From the NCBI GenBank assembly GCA_949752795.1, contig OX457058.1, positions 158,909,353-158,973,352 on the forward strand: 64,000 nucleotides of DNA, in the 5' to 3' direction. Below, in pieces: positions 57,749 through 64,000 of this stretch. The position numbers and the translations under genes are program-made. The notes beneath the pieces were generated by a model that saw only the letters and a program-made list of their open reading frames with translations, did no database searches and was not told the DNA's origin. Source of the DNA: Hyperoodon ampullatus. Its lineage: Eukaryota > Chordata > Mammalia > Artiodactyla > Ziphiidae. The first letter of the stretch is position 1. The number at the start of each line of letters is the position of its first letter.

Positions 57749-58026
57749 GCCTACATCTTGTAGTTCCCTCTCTACATAACGGGGCTGGTTAGGTTCTGGA
57801 GCCTTCAAAATTACCCAATATGTGATTCCTATGTCATATAAAATTTACTGTGATTTTTAGTAAGATAATCATATTTCCAGAAAAGGTCTCTCAATTTTCA
57901 CGTCCCTTTCTAAGGACAGAAATACTGTGAGTGTTGCATGGAGGGTGTTTCAGATATGCACATTGTCTTGTTCCCTGGTCAAGAAAAGATAAGTTGGTAG
58001 AAATAAAAAAGTATAATCTATAATAG
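57749..58026. other. Short single-copy spacer
   Basis: No element recognised between the two DNA transposons. Confidence 0.4.
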
Positions 58027-58362
58027 GCATGGCAAACCTTTTCCGTAACTGTCAGATAATAAATATTTTCGGCTTTTGAACCATGTGATCTCTGTTGTAA
58101 CTACTCAAATTGGTAACAAAGGCAAAATAATGTATAGATGAATGAGTGTGCCTGTGTTCCAATAGACTTTATTTGTGGACACTGAAATTGGAATTTCACA
58201 TAATATACAGTTGTGATGAATGTTCTTTTTTTGATGTTTTTCAAATATTTAAAAATGTAAAAAAAATCATTCTTAACTTGCAGGCTGTTAAAAACAACAA
58301 CAGTAAAACACAAGATGGCAGACCAGATTTGACCTATAGGCTGTAGTTTGCTGATTTTTACT
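58027..58362 (-). mobile_element. MER1-like hAT-Charlie transposon, longer form
   Basis: ggcatggcaaaccttttcc ... agataataaatattttcggcttttgaacc ... gtgttccaatagactttatttgtgg ... tgacctataggctgtagtttgctg. Same family as 20179-20402 but with about 110 bp more interior (gacactgaaattggaatttc ... aaaaatgtaaaa). Ends are decayed and no TSD remains. Confidence 0.75.
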
Positions 58363-58599
58363 TTTTAAGATACAGACATAAATAACGAAAGTGTAAATAT
58401 TTCATAAACATTATTGTAGATATTGCTGGATTCTAGAATTTTAGAGTTATGAAATAACTTATGTTTCTATCCTTATATATGGAATTCAAAACCACAGTTT
58501 ATTTACAATGAGCATCTTTGTAAGTGGGTAATTTTAAAACAATGAAAGAAAAATAAAGCATATTTTTATAGCACATAGAAAGATGACTGATCAAGGTTG

Positions 58600-58760
58600 T
58601 GAGAGTCTAGGATTTTCTGCTTGGCTCTGACACTAAGCAAGGGCTTATTACTTAGATTTTCTCACCTCTAAAATGGGAATAATTCTGGCTCTCCCATCCT
58701 TATAAGGCTGTTATAAAAAACCAAATGAAATTATACTCCAGAAAATTCCTGGAAAAGATC
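58600..58760 (+). mobile_element. MIR relic, plus
   Basis: ggattttctgcttggctctgacac ... ttcctcacctctaaaatgggaataattc-like wording with ataaggctgttataa. Confidence 0.7.
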
Positions 58761-58764
58761 AAGT

Positions 58765-60480
58765 GCTACATGTGTGTAGAATAATTTTCCAGGAGTATCC
58801 CACAAGTGCTTGGGTTGGCTTATTGTATAATTTCTCTCGGCAATTGTGTGGGAAAATACTGCTACATAAATGGATAAATATAGATGGATATTTTTATATT
58901 CATGCAGGGATGATCTGAAGAGAAAAATGATCTACCCTGAATATTTTATATTTAGCAACAATAGCAATCTTGCCATGTGTAAATCTTTTAAAACCGTGTT
59001 ACAAACTGCTGTTTCGTTTAGAATATTGTTTTCTCTGATTTATTGCAAACTCATAGATGGGCAAGGGGGGGTGAAATATACCTGCATGCATCTCATGCAT
59101 AGAAAGATAAAGAAAATAACGGATTGAGAGTTGGATTAAAGACAAAGGCCTCCATACAACTGGTTCTTCCTAATATTGAAAGAGTACTAATTGACAAGAG
59201 AGGAAAGATGTCTTTTTGACTTTCTGCTGTTCAGGAAGTCATTGGCAACAAATGATTATATGTGTGCTTGTGTATGTGGCTGTGTGTAAATGGAAGTGAA
59301 AGGATATATACAATATTCTACAATGGGGGGATAATTCCAAGAGTGAAAATGTTCACCTTAAAATCATTCAGTTTGTTTCATTTTAGTTTAATTGATTTCA
59401 TAAAATACTTTTTTGTTTGACCTGCATGAAATAATTCAATGAAAGACGAGAAAACATTGTGAAAAGGGTAAATTTTTGTTTATGTTTCTTAGGATATGAA
59501 ATCACTTGTCCCCTAAATGGAGAGTTTTAATTAAAAAAGATGAGAAACCAGGGAAGCAGAGGAGAAAGACATTTAAACATATTTTTCTTGTGTAAGCTTT
59601 TTCATGTTTTCTTCATAACAGTTGAATTTTCCTTCTGGGCTTTGCAGTCTAGTTTGTATAGTTATTTTGAGAAATGAGAAATGTAAGAAGGAAAATGTAG
59701 TATTTTAATACCAACCCCAAATATATGCTACATCTGGCTGATTTCAGTTAACTCTACAAGCACTACTATGACAGTGTAGATGTCACGGATTATGATGATG
59801 TTAAGTTTTATATTTCCCACTTCTGACACTCATTTTTACAGTGCTGGCATCTCTGGTCACTTGTTCTTACTTTTTCTACTCTCACTGTATATTCACATAA
59901 TCCTTATCCTTTTTCATTCTTCTATATTTTTAATATTATTATACTCTTGTTAATAACATGCCTAATCTTTTCTGATTTGGATGCTTGTCTGTGATATTGG
60001 CAGCCATGCTCAAGAAATTTACCTTCGGGTGAGACCAGCCTAATGTTTCTCTATAATCCATAGGGTGATAAAAAAGCTTTTAGTGATGGGTCAATACTAA
60101 CAAAAGTTTTTCCCATTAGATATACACCACAGAGTCCTGAAATAGTTGTTGCTAGGTTTAGCTTTCGTTAGAGGAGACCATAAGACACAATGATATTAGG
60201 TTCACAGCTTCATAGTGTAGAAGTTGTAGGGACTATAAAGCCCAATGACGCCAAGTATGAGTCCAGAAACCTCCATCATGTTATATCAGAAACCCACTGA
60301 AGGAACAAACTGTACAAAAGGAGCACAATATGTTAAATTCCAAATCCTTAGACATAGTTTGAAAATTGGAACCAAATTTAAACTCAAAGAGTTTTGTGTA
60401 TAATCTTGGGGTTTTGTAGACCCTTGATTCATAGTCTATTAAGGTCAATGTAAATTGCCTGTGCTATGAAGGGGCAGTAC
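58765..60480. other. Single-copy AT-rich DNA, about 1.7 kb
   Basis: No repeat, exon or RNA gene recognised. Frames of 85 codons or fewer. Confidence 0.45.
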
Positions 60481-60484
60481 CACC

Positions 60485-60745
60485 CAGGGGATGAGAAATC
60501 AGCTCTGGAATTAGACGTATCTGGTTTTAATCCCAGCTGTGTTCTCTACTAGCTGAGCAAACTTGAGCAAGCTATCATAGTCTCTCAACTTCAGCTTCCC
60601 TCTCTTTAAAATGGGTATAAAAATTGTACATTCTAGGGGAAATCCAATGAAGTAAATCATATGTAATGCTTAGCACATATACAATGTTTAGGACAATGCC
60701 TGGCCCATCATAAACACTAAAAAAATATCATTAAATACTCAAAGA
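60485..60745 (+). mobile_element. MIR relic, plus
   Basis: aaatcagctctggaattagac ... ggttttaatcccagctgtg ... actagctgagcaaacttgagcaag ... ttaaaatgggtataaa ... aatgcttagcacatatacaatg. Nearly complete. Confidence 0.85.
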
Positions 60746-60764
60746 ATAGCATACAGTCCTTCTA

Positions 60765-61060
60765 AGGGAGTACAAAAAATAGTCAGCCTGCTTTCAAGGA
60801 GGTGGTGATCTTTCTGGAGACAGAAGCCCCAACCGCAGGAATAATGTCAGGAACAGCATCCAAATGTGTATCATTTTAGTGCCCCAGGAATAAATGTGAT
60901 CAACTGAAAGTGTATTAAGGATTCCAAGGAGGAACATTTCACTAGCAGAATGGAGTTATCTGGGAGGGTTTCTTCAGGTCAGTGTTTGATCTGAGTCTTT
61001 CAGAATTTAATAAACAGGTAGGAGAGGAAGAGGGCACTGAGGTAAGGACATTTTTGGCTG
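60765..61060 (-). mobile_element. L2-like relic, minus
   Basis: gcctgctttcaaggaggtgg ... agttatctgggagggtttcttcagg ... tttgatctgagtctttcag ... aaacaggtaggagaggaag, the reverse of the L2 3' region. Confidence 0.6.
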
Positions 61061-61224
61061 GGAAGATGGAAACCATGCCCTAACGAGATCTAGTGATATA
61101 GGTCTGAACTCGTGAGAAAAGACTTGCTGCTTTTAGACCTTGTTCCAGTCACAGTCATTACAGTTATCAAAAATATGGTCAATCCAAAGATGGAAAAATT
61201 GGCTCCCTTTCAAGTGTTATGCAT

Positions 61225-61370
61225 CTGGGACCCAAATTCATGATCCTGGAGTTTGAACCTAAGTTTGGCTAGTGTGTGATACTGAGCAAGATTCTTACCC
61301 CCTTGGTGATTCAGTTTTCCCTCTTTCAGAGGAAGGTTTTAAGAGTTAAATTTGGTGTTATAAATGGAGA
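61225..61370 (+). mobile_element. MIR relic, plus
   Basis: gatcctggagtttgaacctaag ... gatactgagcaagattcttacc ... gtgattcagttttccctcttt. Only the middle part is preserved. Confidence 0.7.
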
Positions 61371-63058
61371 TGCCTACTATGACATTTTGTATGTAACTCT
61401 GTACTTGCTTTATGATAATCCTTCAAATCTTTAATTCCATGCCCTCTCTCTTACCTCCTCGTTTAGACACTGATCGCCTGGGGAAACATATCTGGAAAGA
61501 AGTGGGATTTACTACATTTATCCTTCAAAGACAGTAGCCTTATGTTTTTGGAGGGTTTTGTCATTTAGAGCACTCTCCAATGTGTATCATCTCATTTGAT
61601 TCTCACAACACTGGGAACTGGACAGAGAATTCCAGTAAAGGAGAACCAGCAGAATGGACAGGGGCTGGCTCCTGCAAAGACAGTGGGGCTGTCAAGAAAG
61701 ACACAGGCCTTGCTCACTTCATCCCGGAGGGGATTTGGCTAATAGCCTGTCTCCTGCACGCTGGGAAAGCTGTAAGTCTGAGAACTACATTATCACCAAA
61801 GCAACACTGGGCAGGAGTTTTAGCTTTTAATGTGCTGAAAGGGTTCCAAAGACAGAATGCAAAGGAAAACTGCTTTGTCAGGTATAAATTTTAGTCCTTA
61901 AACAGTCTTTTAAAATTTTAGTGCCTTCTGTGGCTCTGTGAAGTTTTACTTGGAAGACTTTGCAAAACTTTGAGAAATAATACCGTAAAACCCAGACAGT
62001 CTGGATTGGAAAAATGGCACGCAGGGATCCACCACGTACATAACAGGGCTCACCTCATCCCCTTTGCGCTGAGGGTTCAGTGAACCGGCGTAAAGGGGGA
62101 AATCACACCCAAGTTAAGTATTTTCACCTGTGTGAAGACGGGAAGGCCGTTTGACATCCAAAGAGAGCTGCATGCATATGCTGGGAGGTGACTTTACGCC
62201 TGGCATTGTCCTTGGAGATTGCCTTGTGCCTCCAAGCTGTTTAGTTCATCTTCTTCCCAGGGTGGGACTTGACAAGTCATTTGTTCATGGAAGACTCTTC
62301 AGAGATAACCTTCAACATTTACAATGGAGGATCCATTCCCTGCAGGAAATACATGCAGAATATAGCTATGCTTGTTAAAGAGCAAATGTTCTGAGAGGGC
62401 AAGAAACAGTTTCTCCTTTCGCGCGGTGCCCCGTCTCATGCTGCCTGTTGCTTCTGCGGGGTTGGGGGGCATGCAGAGTTATTTACTTTTTTACATTATT
62501 TACATTTTTAGATTGTTCCTGGGATTAATTGCTGTTGAAGCCCACATTTAATTAGCATAAACTTCAGTAACAGCTTAATATAAATTAAATTACAAGCCAT
62601 CTCTCTTTGAGAAATATTAGGATTTATTAGTGAGCCCCCCCCCAAAATAATTAGTTTGAACGGATACATTTCAGCACTAAGTGATGGAGGAAGCTTTGTG
62701 TGCAGTTATATTGAGCACATTCCCGCCTTCCCCTGTCCCCTTTTTGTGTCTTCTGGTGATTAGCCTGGTAGGAGATGCCTTGTCTGTTTGCCCAAGGCCT
62801 TAGGAAAGCAATAATGGTCACCGAGACAGAAATTGGCTCTATTGAGAGATAAAGGAGGAGAGGGAGGAAGAGCCTGAGAATAAGGCTCAGGTCACAGCTC
62901 ATGACTTAAAAAATGTTGAAGCAAAAAGAAATGAAAGTTTTAAATCCAAGAAGTATGAAACGACTTTGTCATAAATCTCTAAATGGCTAAAAGAAACCGT
63001 AGTTAAGTAATTCCTGCTTGTGCTGTGGGCCAGGAAAAAGACAGTGCATGCTCTGTGC
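61371..63058. other. Single-copy DNA, about 1.7 kb
   Basis: A small MIR-like patch at 61578-61615 (tgtatcatctcatttgattctcacaac) and a C9 run at 62634-62642 are the only features seen. A 104-codon plus frame at 61580-61894 begins inside the MIR-like patch and is not supported. 62500-62630 is AT-rich with low-complexity TAAT-type words. Confidence 0.4.
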
Positions 63059-63560
63059 TGTTGCCAAATTAATCTCCTAGAAGAATAGCTTGATCATATC
63101 ATTCCCCTGCTCAAGAACAGACAGTTAAGGGAATTGGCACAGTTCTGAGTCCCAGTTTTGCCATTTGTCCATTTGACCTTCGGCAACGCACTAACCTCTT
63201 GCTGCTTCGGTGCTTTCATGCGTTAAAAAGGTATAGTGATGGATCCTACTTCACAGGGTAATTATAAGGATTACATGAAATAATGTAGGTAACACTCTTA
63301 GCACAGTGACATAACAAAATCACTCAATGTTTGTTGTTATTAATAGAGGAGCTACATTTTGTTTGGCACAGCATTTAAGGTCTTTTACCATCTTGCATCC
63401 AGCTGTCTTTAAGCAGGATGCCTGGCCATTCTACTCCAGGATGCCTTTCCTCCAACTAAACCAGTACCATGTATTATAATCTGTCACGTGTCCCACTTCC
63501 TCTGTTAACTGGTAAGCCCTTTTTGGGTAAGAGATGAGATCTTAGTTTCAGAACTCCCAG
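63059..63560 (+). mobile_element. L2 relic, plus, interrupted by a MIR
   Basis: 63059-63122 (ttgccaaattaatctcctag ... attcccctgctcaagaac) and 63351-63560 (gcacagcatttaaggtcttttaccatct ... aggatgcctttcctccaac ... tggtaagccctttttgggtaag) are colinear L2 3' text. Confidence 0.75.
63123..63350 (+). mobile_element. MIR relic, plus, inside L2
   Basis: gttctgagtcccagttttgcc ... ttcggcaacgcactaacctcttgctgc ... ttcacagggtaattataaggattacatgaaataat ... taacactcttagcacagtgac. It splits the surrounding L2, so it is the later insertion. Confidence 0.85.
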
Positions 63561-63929
63561 TGACCAGAAGAGTCCTTATAAAATGCAGATGCATCCCTAC
63601 TTATGAAAAGAGTAGGTTTGCAAAGTCTGTTAATTTAAGCCCATGTGTTTGTAAATACATAGTGTTTTAAAAAGGGTTTAAGCTTGTGGGTAGGACACCA
63701 GTTTGGCCTTGAGATTTCCTGTAGGTGAAATGAAAGAGTTGGATGAGATGATTCATCAATAGGGCTCTCTTCAACTTAAAAATATTGTGATTTTATTTAA
63801 TCTGTCTTAATTTCATTGTTGTCACGTTTCCACGATGCCAAGCATCACCAACATTAAGCCTGAAAGATGAGCCAAAATAGTGATAATTTCAAATGTCCAG
63901 ATGTTTCATATTATATAGAAGACGTATAA
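63561..63929. other. Single-copy DNA
   Basis: No element recognised. Confidence 0.4.
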
Positions 63930-63932
63930 TTT

Positions 63933-64000
63933 AAAAATTTTTTATTTTATTTATTTTTGGCTGCATCGGGTCTTTGTTGCTGCGCGCGTGCTTTCTCTAG
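63933..64000 (-). mobile_element. CHR-type SINE, long form, minus, cut by window edge
   Basis: The A/T-rich tail followed by ggctgcatcgggtctttgttgctgcgcgcgtgctttctctag is the 3' part of the long SINE form seen at 5.4 and 18.2 kb. The rest lies beyond 64000. Confidence 0.9.

Noticed and set aside
61580..61894. 104-codon plus frame
   Set aside because: It starts in a MIR-like patch and has no family resemblance.
1..64000. A novel multi-gene system
   Set aside because: No cluster of coding sequences is present. All extended coding similarity is to LINE elements.

Overview
This is a gene-poor stretch of mammalian nuclear DNA, almost certainly from a cetacean (whale or dolphin). The clearest evidence is fourteen copies of tRNA-Glu-derived SINEs of the CHR type. 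They occur as a short form ending in GCGTACCGC plus poly-A, a long form ending in an (AATT)n-like tail, and one head-only copy. Several are nearly identical to one another and have intact target-site duplications (TSDs), so they are young. They sit among L1 elements with a cetartiodactyl-type 5' and 3' end and among older pan-mammalian repeats (L2, MIR, L3/CR1, MLT1, MER-type DNA transposons, ERV1-type LTRs). No BovB, primate Alu or rodent B1/B2 was seen. Family names are from memory and were not checked with RepeatMasker.

No protein-coding exon, functional RNA gene or CRISPR-like array could be supported. All long reading frames are L1 ORF1/ORF2, SINE shadows, or unrecognised frames of a length chance could produce. 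The longest is about 200 codons at 28371-28976 and lacks an early ATG. The window is best read as intergenic or deep intronic.

Layout. 1-5011: the 5' part of a full-length L1 on the minus strand (long CpG-rich 5'UTR, ORF1, most of ORF2 as far as the RT domain), cut by the left edge and broken by stop codons and two lost endonuclease residues. 5040-9990: an ancient L1-type relic that received, in turn, a long SINE, a twin-primed (internally inverted) L1, a head-only SINE and an L1 3' fragment. 10-20 kb: mostly single-copy sequence with solo LTRs, one of which runs into a tRNA-Glu-like sequence. 20-27 kb: MER1-type hAT element, MIRs, L2s, an LTR, and a TSD-flanked L1M 3' end. 27-36 kb: two L1 3' ends carrying SINEs, MIR/L2 relics, and a diverged direct-repeat pair. 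36.8-38.5 kb: an unusually long antisense L3/CR1 relic. 39-51 kb: ERV1-type LTRs, two or three MLT1 LTRs, L2s with a home-grown minisatellite, and a pure (TA)n tract. 51-64 kb: MIR/L2 relics, a 595-bp CpG-rich solo LTR lodged cleanly in an old hAT element, Tigger-like and MER1-like transposons, a MIR inside an L2, and a long SINE cut by the right edge.

There are no genes to act together. The value of the window is its layered insertion record. Many insertions can be ordered by which interrupts which, and several have intact TSDs. I found no convincing undescribed biological system. The observations most worth checking are the tRNA-Glu-like LTR end, the L3/CR1 relic, the solo LTR with a duplicated poly-A-signal segment, the paired tandem duplications in neighbouring MLT1 LTRs, and the diverged direct repeats near 33.5 and 34.1 kb.
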